23,404 nucleotides of DNA from UBA1181 sp045617845 (GCA_045617845.1 JAZLJL010000079.1:1-23404), one strand, 5' to 3'. Shown: positions 7,299-19,000, numbered from the stretch's first letter. Notes: generated by a model not told the origin, from the letters alone. Numbers and translations are program-made.

Positions 7299-8806
7299 GC
7301 TTTGTGTCCTCCAATTTGTTGGTTCCTCTCTTTGGCGGTGGCGCCCTCTTCGAAGTTGATTCCCTTGAGTATCGCGTTTTTGCCGAATTTTTTCTTGATG
7401 TCCAGAAGTGTCTCCTGCACTTTCCGTTCTTTCCCGAGGGAAGCTTCTTCCTCTTTCTTTGTCTTCTCCAGTGCTTCGTAGTCTACGAAAAGTTCCATCT
7501 GTATCGGTTTGTTTTCCTTCTTGATGGCTGTTTCCTCTATCACGTGGTTGGCGGTAAGTGTTAACCTACGGACGAGCAGGTGCGGGTCTACGATTCTTTC
7601 GAATAGCGAGAGTGTCGCCTCCGTGATTTGTTTGGCGGAAGAGGTGTGCCTGTTGAGGTTGATGTTGCCGTGTGCGGGTTTCGGGACTGGTTTCCCGTAG
7701 TAGTTGTTGGTGATGGCGCCGTGGTATTGTTCGCGTATTTCGGGACGGTTCAGCGACTCTCCGTCGAAGTCTACCAATAGGTTTATCTGGTCGGTGACTA
7801 GGTGCTTGTCCAATAGTTCGAGCGCCAGGTTGTCCGCCATTTCGTGGACCACCACTTTGGTCTTGTCGTATTCGTAGGGGCGGGAGAGAACCTGACCGCT
7901 ACCGAGGGAATGAGTCTCGGGACGGTAGGCTTTGATGTCGGCGATGGTGCATGGCTCCCAGCCCCAAGCGTGGTCGATGACTAGTTCTGCGTTTACGCCG
8001 AAGAGGCTGTAAAGGAAATCTTCGTTGCGGAGGGAACAGCGGGCTACTTTCCCCATCGTGTCCAATCCGTACATTTCAAGTTTTTTTGCGATTCCTTTTC
8101 CTATGCGCCAGAAGCTGGTGAGGGGTCTGTGGTCCCAGAGTTGTTCCCGGTAGGATTGTTCGTTCAGTTCCGCGATGCGCACGCCGTCCTTGTCCGCCGG
8201 GATATGTTTCGCCACGATGTCCATGGCTATTTTGCTGAGGTAAAGGTTAGTGCCGATGCCCGCCGTGGCGGTGATGCCCGTGTGTTCGAAGACGTCACGT
8301 ATCATTTTCATGGCGAAGTCGCGGGGGGATAGCTTGTAAGTCTTGAGGTATTGGGTGGCGTCGATGAAGACCTCGTCGATTGAGTAGACGTGGATGTCCT
8401 CCTCCGCCACATATTTGAGGTAAGTCTTGTAAACTCTTGTGCTGTAGTCGATGTAGAGCGACATGCGGGGTGGGGCGATGATGAAGTCCAGTTCCCAGTC
8501 CGGGTGTTCTGCCAGTTCCTGAGCGGACGATGATTTTGCGGTGAACCTATGTTGTGGCGCTTTCGCCAGCCTTTGCCTGTTTGCGTTTTCCACCAGTTGC
8601 ACCACTTCGAACAGCCGTGCCCGTCCTCCGATCCCGTAACTCTTCAGCGAAGGGGAGATGGCGAGGCAGATTGTCTTTTCTGTCCTGCTGCTGTCCGCCA
8701 CCACAAGATGGTTGGTGAGGGGGTCGAGCTTACGTTCGACACACTCCACCGAAGCGAAAAAGGACTTCAGGTCAATCGCGATGTATGTGCGTTCGTCTCT
8801 TTCCAT
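7295..8806 (-). CDS. Y-family DNA polymerase (translesion synthesis, UvrX/DinB-like)
   Basis: This 503-residue protein is an error-prone polymerase that copies past DNA lesions. Visible motifs are AIDLKSFFASVE at 10-21, giving the first catalytic Asp (D12) and the steric-gate aromatics; YSIDEVFID at 141-149, with catalytic D144 and E145; and a helix-hairpin-helix (FWRIGKGIAKKLEMYGL) at about 232-248. A clamp-binding motif, QMELF at 436-440, is followed by a charged coiled-coil-like tail. It is longer than a classic DinB (about 350 residues) and the tail is the extra part. The frame is open to an ATG at 8875, but that codon sits in the loop region of a terminator hairpin, and the extra 23 residues match nothing in the family, so the ATG at 8806 is chosen. 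It is the first gene of a coupled set with the YolD-like and membrane proteins. Probably damage-inducible; no LexA box seen. Confidence 0.9.
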   Translation of the reverse strand: MERDERTYIAIDLKSFFASVECVERKLDPLTNHLVVADSSRTEKTICLAISPSLKSYGIGGRARLFEVVQLVENANRQRLAKAPQHRFTAKSSSAQELAEHPDWELDFIIAPPRMSLYIDYSTRVYKTYLKYVAEEDIHVYSIDEVFIDATQYLKTYKLSPRDFAMKMIRDVFEHTGITATAGIGTNLYLSKIAMDIVAKHIPADKDGVRIAELNEQSYREQLWDHRPLTSFWRIGKGIAKKLEMYGLDTMGKVARCSLRNEDFLYSLFGVNAELVIDHAWGWEPCTIADIKAYRPETHSLGSGQVLSRPYEYDKTKVVVHEMADNLALELLDKHLVTDQINLLVDFDGESLNRPEIREQYHGAITNNYYGKPVPKPAHGNINLNRHTSSAKQITEATLSLFERIVDPHLLVRRLTLTANHVIEETAIKKENKPIQMELFVDYEALEKTKKEEEASLGKERKVQETLLDIKKKFGKNAILKGINFEEGATAKERNQQIGGHKA

Positions 8807-8861
8807 GCCTATGAGTTGAATGGTTAGCTGTCCTGATAGTCTGGACGGCCGATTGAAATAT

Positions 8862-8895
8862 GAAAAGCAGGACATCCCGTGGGAATTGTCCTGCT
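8862..8895 (-). terminator. Hairpin terminator after the 72-residue protein gene
   Basis: AGCAGGACA (8866-8874) pairs perfectly with TGTCCTGCT (8887-8895), and the inner TCCC/GGGA extends the stem with a 2-nt bulge. On the minus strand the stem is followed by TTTTC, a short T tract. It lies between the small gene ending at 8924 and the polymerase start at 8806. Confidence 0.55.
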
Positions 8896-8923
8896 CTGTT
8901 TGATGAAGGTAAGCTCTTCCGGT

Positions 8924-9142
8924 TTATTCCGAGAAGTCGAAGGATACGTTACCCGGGTTGGCCTGTGCGATTTCCACGCAGCCAGCGTTGAGTTTCTTCG
9001 CATGGGTGATGTGAAGTTTAGCGCCAGACGCTTTCATTTCCTCCGCGATCTCTTTGAGGTTCAATGCGGTGAAGTCTTCCGCGCTGACTGTCAAATCGCT
9101 TCCTAGTCTAGCGATGTCCTTAATGTCGAAAAATGATATCAT
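8924..9142 (-). CDS. Small conserved-type protein, unknown function
   Basis: This 72-residue acidic protein (MISFFDIKDIARLGSDL...) has no membrane segment or signal peptide. Its pattern is a helix-rich first part, then 'LKEIAEEMKASGAKLHI' and 'AKKLNAGCVEIAQANPGNVSFDFSE', i.e. alternating helix and strand. I have the impression of a widespread family of short hypothetical proteins that end in a 'GNV.F.F' strand, but I cannot name a domain. It is monocistronic: a hairpin terminator follows it, and a 10-bp inverted repeat with a candidate -7 element precedes it. The start ATG at 9142 is the only one giving the whole fold. Confidence 0.7.
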   Translation of the reverse strand: MISFFDIKDIARLGSDLTVSAEDFTALNLKEIAEEMKASGAKLHITHAKKLNAGCVEIAQANPGNVSFDFSE

Positions 9143-9208
9143 AATATACTTGTTTTTAAATGGTTACGGTTCTTGATATCCGAAATGTCCCTTGTTTGAT
9201 TTTTACTA

Positions 9209-9238
9209 TTCATACAAATGTAATGGTTTTTGTATGAA
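9209..9238. promoter_or_regulatory. 10-bp inverted repeat overlapping a minus-strand -7 element
   Basis: TTCATACAAA (9209-9218) and TTTGTATGAA (9229-9238) are a perfect 10-bp inverted repeat with a 10-nt spacer. On the minus strand, TACATTTG (9215-9222) fits TAnnTTTG and would direct the 72-residue protein gene. A palindrome over the -7 box is the usual place for a repressor operator; a hairpin in RNA is the alternative. Confidence 0.4.
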
Positions 9239-9247
9239 GGGAAGTGC

Positions 9248-9278
9248 TTTGTTGTCTTAAATAAAATTAATAATTTTG
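9248..9278 (+). promoter_or_regulatory. Promoter of the DUF486-type membrane protein gene
   Basis: TTTG (9248-9251) and TAATTTTG (9271-9278) are separated by 19 nt, a full match to the Bacteroidota promoter consensus. Transcription would start near 9285, leaving a leader of about 54 nt before the ATG at 9339. Confidence 0.6.
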
Positions 9279-9338
9279 CGTGCTCAAAAAATGAGAGGTA
9301 TAATTGCTTTATATATAATTGATTAATAAATAGTTATT

Positions 9339-9719
9339 ATGGAACTAGGGACGAGAGGTTTGCTTACGATCTTGATGCTTGTGGTGTCGAATGTGTTTAT
9401 GACGTTCGCATGGTATGGAAATCTTAAACTTCATGAGTTGAAAATATCCACAGATTGGCCGTTGGTTCTTATTGTCCTGTCCAGTTGGGGCGTCGCCTTG
9501 TTCGAGTATAGTTTCATGATTCCCGCCAACCGCATGGGTGCCCAAATTACGGGCGGTCCCTTTTCTTTGGTGCAGTTGAAGGTGATTCAGGAAGTGGTCT
9601 CCATCTGTGTGTTTTCGCTGATTGTCACTTTGGTGTTCAAAGGGGAATCCTTCCATTGGAACCATTTGGCCGCATTTGTCTGCTTGGTGTTGGCTGTCTA
9701 TTTCGTTTTCCGTAAATAG
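9339..9719 (+). CDS. DMT-superfamily membrane protein, DUF486 type
   Basis: This 126-residue protein has four hydrophobic segments (about residues 8-25, 42-58, 83-101 and 107-123), the usual number for this family, with PANRMG and 'QLKVIQEVVSICVFS' matching the family's central signature. DUF486 proteins are small members of the drug/metabolite transporter superfamily; no substrate is established. The length is normal for the family. The gene stands alone: it has its own promoter, its neighbour on the left is divergent, and 326 nt separate it from the giant gene to the right. Confidence 0.85.
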   Translation: MELGTRGLLTILMLVVSNVFMTFAWYGNLKLHELKISTDWPLVLIVLSSWGVALFEYSFMIPANRMGAQITGGPFSLVQLKVIQEVVSICVFSLIVTLVFKGESFHWNHLAAFVCLVLAVYFVFRK

Positions 9720-10045
9720 GTATTGCTTTAAGTCGCTTTTGAGGGTGTTTTGCTTCTCGCATGGGGTGTTTCCCTGTGCGGAGAGGTGCTTGGTCTCTTC
9801 TTCCTCGATGTCTGTTTTTCGAGGAGGTGGGAAAGGTATCTTCTTGGAAACTGAATGATGGTGTTAGTTTTCTTTCCGGAAATTTGTTTGTAATTAGTTA
9901 AAGATATGTTTTGAAATCTGCTTGCCAATTACTAAATTTACGATGCTAGTGGGATAATGTGTGAGAATAAGGGTTGTATTATCATGCGATTTGGTGGTAT
10001 GACTGTATGTATGTCTGAAAGAAACAACTAAATAAAAATAAACGT
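9720..10045 (+). other. Non-coding gap before the giant gene
   Basis: I see no gene here. It holds a 7-bp inverted repeat (9802-9808 with 9819-9825) with no T tract, so not a clear terminator, and a candidate promoter at 9910-9940. The last 100 nt would be the untranslated leader of the giant gene. Confidence 0.6.
9910..9940 (+). promoter_or_regulatory. Candidate promoter of the giant secreted protein gene
   Basis: TTTG (9910-9913), a 19-nt spacer, then TAAATTTA (9933-9940), which differs from TAnnTTTG at the last base only. The start would be near 9947, about 100 nt before the ATG at 10046. Confidence 0.4.
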
Positions 10046-13000
10046 ATGAGGAAATTAATTACTATCAAACATGGTATCTTCCGGCGTTGGCTTATGTTGG
10101 GATTGCTGCTGCTCCTTTCACCAAGTCTATTCGCCCGATATGATTGTCAGGACTATGACGACAAGGAGAACCGTTTTTCGGTGAGTTACGAAGATTGTAA
10201 AGGCCTTGTGAAAATCAAGTTCCTTCTCTTCTGGAGAAATTGCGTGGCGAGTTCGGGTGATTCCGGTATCGACTACATAGACTTGAAATATGGAAGCACA
10301 ACCTTATGTAAGGTGACCCGGACAGGTGATCATTCATATAAGATTTCCTCTTTGTTGAGTAGTTCCCAAGGAATTATGTATGTTGGTGACGCCAATAACC
10401 CGACGAAGAAATTGACTAATGGTGAATTCGATAAAGTGGTGTCCAGTGACAGCAAAAATTATGTTTATTTCTATTTGTACCCTTCTAGCCTTTCGGGACA
10501 GAACGTCTCTCTCTCTGGTAAGTGGTGGTACCACTATGCGGGAAATCACAACAACACGATTAATTTGATGACTCGATCAGTGAAATTCAGCAAAACTGAG
10601 GCGTCCGAGATCAAGTTGGATTCATATTCCTATGATTTGTCGAATGGTAAAATCATTGTTACAGGAGAAAAGAAAATAGATTGTGCTATTGATGAAGGTG
10701 CTGCTTCTTGTTATTCGCTTTCGACTTCGAAAGCTGGGGTGACTCCAACTTTTGAGTTTACCTCAACAAGCTCCCCTAGAAAATTCAAGTTCACTTTCCC
10801 TATTTCAGATGAGTCGAATTCCTGCCAGGCAAAATATGTCAATCATGCGAAAGATGGATATGGACATGAGTATTCCTCCCAATCCAACACATTAGTAGTC
10901 CCTGCGTTTATCTATCCGACGGATGCCAAGGCGCAGTTCAATTCCGACACGAAGAAGGTCATCGTCTCTTGGTCTGGACCGACCATCTCGGGAACGGCAG
11001 GAACCAATTATTTCGACAAAGGTTATACGATCTATCGTAGCAAGGATAAAAAGACTTGGGAAAAAATAGGTTCTACGAACAAGGCGAGTGAACGTTCTTT
11101 CACGGATGACAGTTTCGTGGATGTGGATGTGACAAACGAATCTTATTCCTATAAGGTTGTAAGTAATTTTGCCTTGGATTTAAACTATACGGAAGATAAA
11201 TATACGACTGTAAGTAATGCGGTGATCGTTTCCACTAGCCATTACAACGTCTATAACCTGAGTGCCGTGGTGGATTCGGTCAATGAGACCACTACGTTGC
11301 GTTGGGATGTGACCGGTGCTTTGTGGGCGAACAGTAGCGAGTTCTACATCGTCAGGAAAGAGGCTGTCTCAAAAAAGTCCGAAACGCTTGCCCTCTATAC
11401 GACGGGAAAGGAGCTGATTAGTGGACAGGATGAAAATGGTGTCAATTATGGTACTTATGTGGATGACGCTGTCGCCATTTGTACGGAATACATCTATTCC
11501 GTCTACGTGAAGGCTCCTGAAACATATGGCGAGTTGGGCTCGTTGTCATCCGATACGATCATGATCAGTGAAATCGGTACCATGAAATCGATTTCTTCTT
11601 CCAAGGGCTATTATCCGGACCGTACAGAGATAGACTGGACGGCGAATGGCGCCTTCGACCATTTCGTGGTGGAAAGGAAGTTGTTCGATGACGCAGATGA
11701 CGCTTATACGCAGATAGCTACCGTTAGTGCCAACAAGGCACAGTCTCGCTATTCATATGACGACCAGACTTGTGTGGCGGGTAACTTATATAGCTATCGT
11801 GTCTATGGTGTCGACGAATGTGGTAGCTCTTCTGTAGTCTCCAATAAAATGGAGGATTACGGATTCCGTACGCCGACTGGTGATTTCTACGGCCGCGTAA
11901 CTTACCAAAATGGACAGTCTGTCGATTCCGTCGAAATCTACTTGGATTCGGAGGAGGGTATCAAGGCTCAGTCTCTGATCCTTTCTTCCCACGGTATCCA
12001 AACGGATATACCTCAACTCACCTCCGCTTCCGGCTTGGCTTTCCAAGCATGGATGTCGCTCGATTCACTCTCGATGGGAAGTGTCCGCCTAGGTAACTAT
12101 ACGATCTCGTTCGTCGAGGATTCCATCTTGGTGGGTAATGGCTCACAAACGGTTTCGTTCGCCAAAGAGTTCAATGGAATGAACTCTTACCGTCATATTA
12201 CGGTCAACTTCGATACTTCCGCCCATCTGTATATTGATGGCAAGTTGATTGCGTCAAAACCTTTGGCGTTCATCCAACCGACTTCGGGTTCTTGCCTCAT
12301 CGGTGATGGTTTTAATGGTTATATCGACGAGGTGAGGATCTGGAACCGCACACTCTCCGAAGCGGAAGTGGCGAATGATTTTACCCGTTACATCGTCGGC
12401 AACGAAAATGGATTGGTTTGCTACTATACTTTCAATTTCGTGGCGAACAACCTCTGTTTCGATATGTCGCAGACGGGCATCTCCTTTAACGGAAACCACG
12501 GAACTTTGGGCTTGGGTACGACCGTCAGCCAAAACATTCCTAGCCAGGAACAACTCTCCTATAAGGGTGTCACCGACCATAGCGGCGCTTACTCCATCCG
12601 TGCCGTCCCTTATTATGGCAATTCGACCGCCTATACTTTGACGCCTAGGCGTGGAACGCACCAGTTCACTCCTTCTCAGGAAATCCGTGTCCTCAGCGCC
12701 AGCGTGCCTAGCCATACGGTGAACTTCACCGACAATAGTTCGTTCGACGTGAGCGGTACGGTTGTCTACAAAGGCGGTACCTATCCTGTTGAGGGCGTGC
12801 AATTCATGATCGATGGCGTGATGGCGGTCTCTAATACGGGTAGCTATATTTCTTCAGATGAGGATGGTAACTTCTTAATCAGCGTCCCTGTGGGTGTCCA
12901 TGAGGTGAAAGCGGTGAAGAATGGTCATGTCTTCGAGTTGGATGGTAGAATTTGCAATAGTGACAGTACTGACAGAAATTATCAGAACATCATTACTGGC

Positions 13001-16000
13001 TTGGAACTTTATGATATCACGAAAGTGAAATATGTCGGCCGTGTCTGCGGTGGTACGGTCCAAGAGTCTTTCCCTGTCGGATTCTCCTTGTCGAAGAATA
13101 ACTTGGCCAACAATATGGAGGTGGTCCTCTCTTCCACGAAACCGGAATATGTTTTGCAGACGGGCGATAAGGTCCATTCCGACACGGTCTCCCATCCTTC
13201 GCTCTCCGGTGATGTGGCTGCTGGCAGAAAGTGTGAGGCGAGAACGACTAAGGTCGACTATAACACGGACAATATCACTATCCATGTGAATGAGGAGACG
13301 GGTGAGTTCATCGCTTGGGTTTTCCCTATAGCTTATAATGTGAAACTCTCCGTGTTTGGCCATGAGGATATCACGGGTGACAATTCTACCCTTGACCTCT
13401 CCTCTTATGCGGCGACTCAATACGAGGTGTATGAGTATGCGGATTCTGTTTTCGCCAATGGACATAACGACAAGGATGGTTATAGTCGGGTCTCTTACAA
13501 GGATTCCTTGGATTATAGGCAGAAACAAGTCTTCACTAAACGTTACAGGGCGACTATGGATGTCGTTCAACTTCGTAACGGAAGGGAGTTGGACTATTTT
13601 GGAAAGAATATGTTCTCGACGACCAACTTGACAGGGGAGACGACTTCTGTGCCTTTGTATGATGATTCTACGAAGTCTTATACTTTTGGTTTGCCTTGCT
13701 TCATCACCAACGAGGTGTATACTTTCAAGTATTCCATCTTTGAGGAGTATCCTTTCTATGTGGATAACAAGAATAACATCGATGAAGATAGGACGGACCG
13801 CGTGTTCATTGATGACGCGACGGTTGTCTTCGATAATAAGTTCGCGCTCTCTGCTGAATTGGATAGTGTGGAACAAACCTATACTTTTAAGGTGAATGAG
13901 CCTGATATGACGACTGCCAAGGCTACTATCTCCGCCACGTTTACCTATGGTGATAGTGATAATCCAACGAGCGTCGCTTGGGTCAATCCGATGGGTAACC
14001 CGAACGGCGAAGGTTTCGTCTTCGGTTCGCACCAGACAGGAACGAACTTCGTGACCGCTGGCCCTGATAAGTTCCTTTGTGTCCTCCGTGACCCTCCTGG
14101 TTCTACTAGTTACTCTTATTTGGAGAAGGGAACTTCATTTACGGAATCCAGCACTTATACGGGTTCCGTTGAGGAGGAGGGATCCGAAATTTGGAATACT
14201 GGATTTAAATCACAGACCATGACCTTCGCTGGCGCAGGTGTTGGAGCTATCACAGGAACCGGTCAACTCGTTTTCGAATCCAACGATGGCGTTTCCGCCG
14301 GAATCATACAAGACGTTGAGTACACAGGTTCCAATTCGAAATCCACTAACACTACGTTGACTACTCGTATCCAAACGAGCGATGACCCAATCTATGATGG
14401 CGCTAACGGTGATGTCTATGTGGGTTACTCCACGAACATTTCCTTTGGTAGCACGTTTAACACGACGGTTGTCCCTAAGGCTTTGTTCGACACACTGGGC
14501 GGTGATGATTATTATGATGTCGTATACGCTGAGTCCGATTCGTTCGTGATGGTCAAATCCAAGGGTGTCAGCACCTTGCAGAACTTCAATACGATGTTCG
14601 CTTATCCTCAGGTCTACATCGAACAGACTTTGTTGCCTAACCTCGAGGATTTGAGGGCCTCTTTGCTCTATGACCTTTCTGAGGTGGACACTTCCAAGTT
14701 GCAGGCGTTGGCGGATACGAACAAGGTGAACTATTATGTCTCTTTGGTGCCTAAGTCTAGCGAACTCTTCGGTCAGGAGGGACAATACAAGGTCTATTAT
14801 ACCAAGGGCTGCGTGAAATGTGATACGATCAATTACTTGAATCAGTCTATCTCCCGTTGGGAGAAGGCCTTGAGCGATAATGATAGTATTAAGGTCAACG
14901 CTTCTAAACTACAACAGAACTATTCGTTCCAGGCTGGCGCTAATATCGAATATAGCGAATCGTTCTCTTCTACTTTGTCTTCTTCCCATTCCTTCAGTAT
15001 TAAGGTGGGTGTGCAGATTTCCAACGATTTTGAGGTCACAATCGCTACTGTCGCTTCTAAGTTCGAGTTCGAGGAGAATGTTTCAACTACTCAGGGCGGT
15101 GAGTTCACTGACGAAGCGGAGGCTAGCCATAGCAAGGGCTTCGTCCTCGCGGAAGATGGCGATGATGATTACTTGAGCGTGGATGTCTTGTATGAATCCG
15201 CTGATGTTGACGAGACTTATGTTAACCATGTGGGGTCGGGTAGTGCCGACACTACTAAATTGGCGAAGAAGGATTTCTATCCTACGTTCGTATTCCGTAC
15301 CCGTGGCGGTGCCACTAGTTGTCCTTACGAGGATGCCTATAAGGCTAGCCACTGGAAGGGCCATGAGGACGAGGTCATCAGCGTGGCTACCATGAAACTG
15401 GAACAACCAAACATCGATATGCCTCAGAAGTTTATCGAGAACGTCCCTTCTGGCGAAGACGCTTACTTGACTGTCTACATGAAGAATAATTCCGAGACTG
15501 GCGAAGACCAGTGGTTCGACCTCCGTTTTGTGGACGCGACTAACCCATATGGGGCTATCCCTTCCATTGACGGTAATTCAATGTCCGGTTTCGCCCTCGA
15601 ATATTTGGTGCCTGCGGGTGATGTCTTGGAGAAGACTATCGCTCTCACAAAGGGCTCCGTATTGAACTACGATAACTTGGGTATCGCCCTTTGCTCTAAG
15701 TGCCAAGCTGATCCGACTGGATTCTTGGATGTCATCTCCGATACGGTCTATTTCTCCGTCCATTTCATTCCTTCTTGTTCTGATGTGGCGATTAGCCAAC
15801 CTAGCAACAACTGGACGTACAATACGCTGTGCGCTATCGATACGGTCGATGGCCTCGCTAAACATTACATGCCGATTTCCATCTCCGATTTCGACGTTAA
15901 CTATACGGACTTCGAACATATCGAACTTCAATATAAGTCGGCTTCCGCATCGGACAACGATTGGATCACTTTGGCTTATTATTACAAAGAGGATTCTTTG

Positions 16001-19000
16001 GCCCAGTCGATGGTGAATAATGGTTTCAACGCCTTCACAATCGACGCGAACGACGGTGGAGTCATCTCGTATAAATTCTTTATGGATGATCTTCCTGACC
16101 AGAAGTACGACATCCGTGCCGTCTCTTTCTGTAATATCAACAATGAGTTGTATGACAATCCGTCACCTATTATTTCTGGTGTGAAGGATATGTACAACCC
16201 TCGTCTGTTCGGTACGCCTAAGCCTGCTAATGGTGTCTTGACGATTGATGACGATGTCCGCGTCGATTTCAATGAGACCATCGCTGAGGGTATGCTCACC
16301 CGAAATAACTTCACGGTGACCGGCGTCCGCAATGGCGCCGTTACGAGCCATGATGTCTCTATTTCCTTGGATGGAACGAACGACTATCTCTCCACTGAGG
16401 CTGAACGTAATTTCGCCGAGAAGGATTTGACGTTCGAGTGTTGGGTGAACTTCTCTGATTTGCAGAGCGCCACTTTCTTTAGCCATGGTAACCCGAATGA
16501 GTCCATCGAGATGGGTATGACCCAAGATGGTAAGGTCCGCGTGAAGGTGGGAACGAAAGAAATCGTTTCCGAAAGCGCTCCTCTCTGGGAGAAGGGTTCT
16601 TGGAACCATGTGGCTCTGACTTATGACGCTTCTGCCGGAAAAGTTTCCGCGATTGTCAATTTCTCTAGTTGTATTGACAATGCTCTTGTCGGGAAATACA
16701 ATGGTTCTGGTGTCGTCGAGGTGGGACGTAGTGTCTCTTCCGAGTCGAATTACTTCAATGGCAAGGTGGATCAATTCAGAATTTGGAATGCGGTACGTTC
16801 TAATTCGACAATCCAAGTTAATGCCTCTAAACAGCTTTCCGGCAACGATCTTGGTCTAATCGCTTGTTATGCGATGGACGAGGCGAAGGGTTCTGCGACT
16901 GAGGATAGGGCCCGTGGCGCTAATATGTTGCTGAATGGTTGCGCTTGGTCTTTGCCGGATGGCAAGTCCGCTTCCTTTGACGGTAAGAGCTATTTGTCTT
17001 TGAATTCGTCTTATGCGGCCGTTACTTCTGATATGGACTTCACGTTGGAGTTCTGGTTCAATGCTTTGCCGGGTGCGAAGAACCAAACATTGTTGTCAAG
17101 CAATATGAGACAAAGGAATAGTTTGGAGGACGCTTCCACTTTGTTCGTGGTCGGTTTTAACGAAAATGGTGCCCTTTCGTTCCGACACAATGGTTTGGAA
17201 CATGAGGTTGTCGGTGATCTGGCCGATAACAATTGGCATAGTTTCGTCTTGGCGGTTAGCCGCACATCCGGGAACGCCCGTATCTATATCGATGGTGAAC
17301 TGAATACTTATTTCTCCGCTGGTGAAGTGGGTGGCATCTCTTCTGATAAGATTTATGTGGGTGCGAGAGCCTTCCATGCGGATATGGCTTCTTCCGAGTT
17401 GACGGTAGACCAATATTTCACGGGTAAGTTGGATGAAATCCATCTGTGGAACCTCTATCGCCAACAGTCGCAAATCGAATCTTTCTACAACGAGAAACTG
17501 CAAGGTGATGAGATGGGCTTGTTGCTCTATTATCCTTTCGAACATTATATCCAATGGCAAGGAACTGCCGAACAGCAGTATACGTTGTCTGATTTGACTA
17601 ACTCCCTTGCCGGATCGGCTGAAACGGTTGGATCGGTTGAGGCTTCTTCCGATATCCCTCCGGTGAAGACCCAAGACGCTACTTCTTCGTTGTTGTATGA
17701 TTGGGTGGTGAACAATGACGCTTTGATCATCAACTTGAAGGAGGAGGATAGTATGATCGAAAAGACGATCGTCACCTTCACGGTCGCTGACGTGAAGGAT
17801 GTGAACGGTAACCCTATTTTGTCTCCAATCACATGGAGCGCTTATGTCGATCGCAACCAACTGAAATGGCAGGATAACGTTGTCTCCTTCGTCAAGAAAG
17901 CTGGTGAGGAGTATAGCTTCGAGATGCCGATCTCGAATAATGGCGGTTCTGTCATCAACTATACCTTGAGTAATTTGCCTTCTTGGTTGGAGGCGACTCC
18001 TTCGTCGGGAAGCGTCAATCCTCTGGCTTCCGAAAAGATTGACTTTGTGGTTGATCCTTCCCTAGCTGTCGGTTCTTATGATGAAACCATCTATTTGGTC
18101 AATTCCGACAACGTCAGCGAGCCTCTCGCTTTGAATTTGATGGTGGAGGGCGATACGCCTGATTGGTCCTTCTCTAAGGGTGAATATAGTATGGATGTTT
18201 TCGCCCAAATGAAGATGGATAACTTGTTCTCCCATGATTCAAACGATATGCTGGCTGCCTTCTGCGACGGCAAGTGTGTCGGTATGGCCCATAGTTCATA
18301 CAATGAGGCTTTGGATATGTGGTATGCTATGCTTACGGTCTATTCCGATACCCTCGTGAGCCACGAGCTCTCCTTCCGCATCTGGGACGCTAGTAAGGGT
18401 GTTGTCTCTGAGGCTGTGCCTAGTGTGGCTGTGAAGTTTGTGAATGATAAGATTTTCGGAACTCCTACTGAACCGGTTGTGTTCTCTACGGATGCTGTTA
18501 AGTATCAGAATATCCGTCTGGATGAAGGTTGGAACTGGGTTAGCTTCCCTCTTGTTAATAACCAGATGAATGATCTTGACGCTTATTTGGCGAATGGTTC
18601 TTGGGATAAGAATAGTGTCGTGAAGGATATGGGTGGTGTGGCTAACTATTCCGCTCTCTCTTCTCGTTGGTTCAACGCGGGTCTTAATCTTACGAATGTG
18701 AACATGTTCAAGGTCTATTCCGCTTCGAGCCAAGTGCTTTCTGTCTCCGGAACGAACATGGACATCGCCAACACTGAGATTTCGGTCGGAAAGGGTTGGA
18801 ACTATATTGGTTATCTGCCTTCTTCCAGCATGACCGTTAAAACGGCTTTGGCTGATTACGAGGCGAGCCAGGGTGATGTGATCAAGTCTGTGGATGGTTT
18901 CGCTATGTATTACGGAAACGAGTGGGTGGGCTCGCTCACTTCTATGCAACCTAACAACGGTTATATGTTGAAGCGTGTCGCTGATGGCGCTGTGTCATTC

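Noticed and set aside
8807..8875. Longer polymerase start at 8875
   Set aside because: The start codon is within a terminator hairpin and the added residues do not belong to the Y-family fold, which begins at the ATG at 8806.
9802..9825. 7-bp inverted repeat after the DUF486-type gene as its terminator
   Set aside because: A 10-nt loop, no following T run, and over 80 nt from the stop codon.
12875..14032. 385-codon frame on the minus strand inside the giant gene
   Set aside because: It lies fully within the coding frame of the giant protein, has no domain or signal I recognise and an unnatural Arg/Ile/His-rich composition; it is a codon-bias shadow. The same holds for minus-strand frames at 12254-12802, 14210-14785, 16163-16816, 17096-17860 and 18296-18949.
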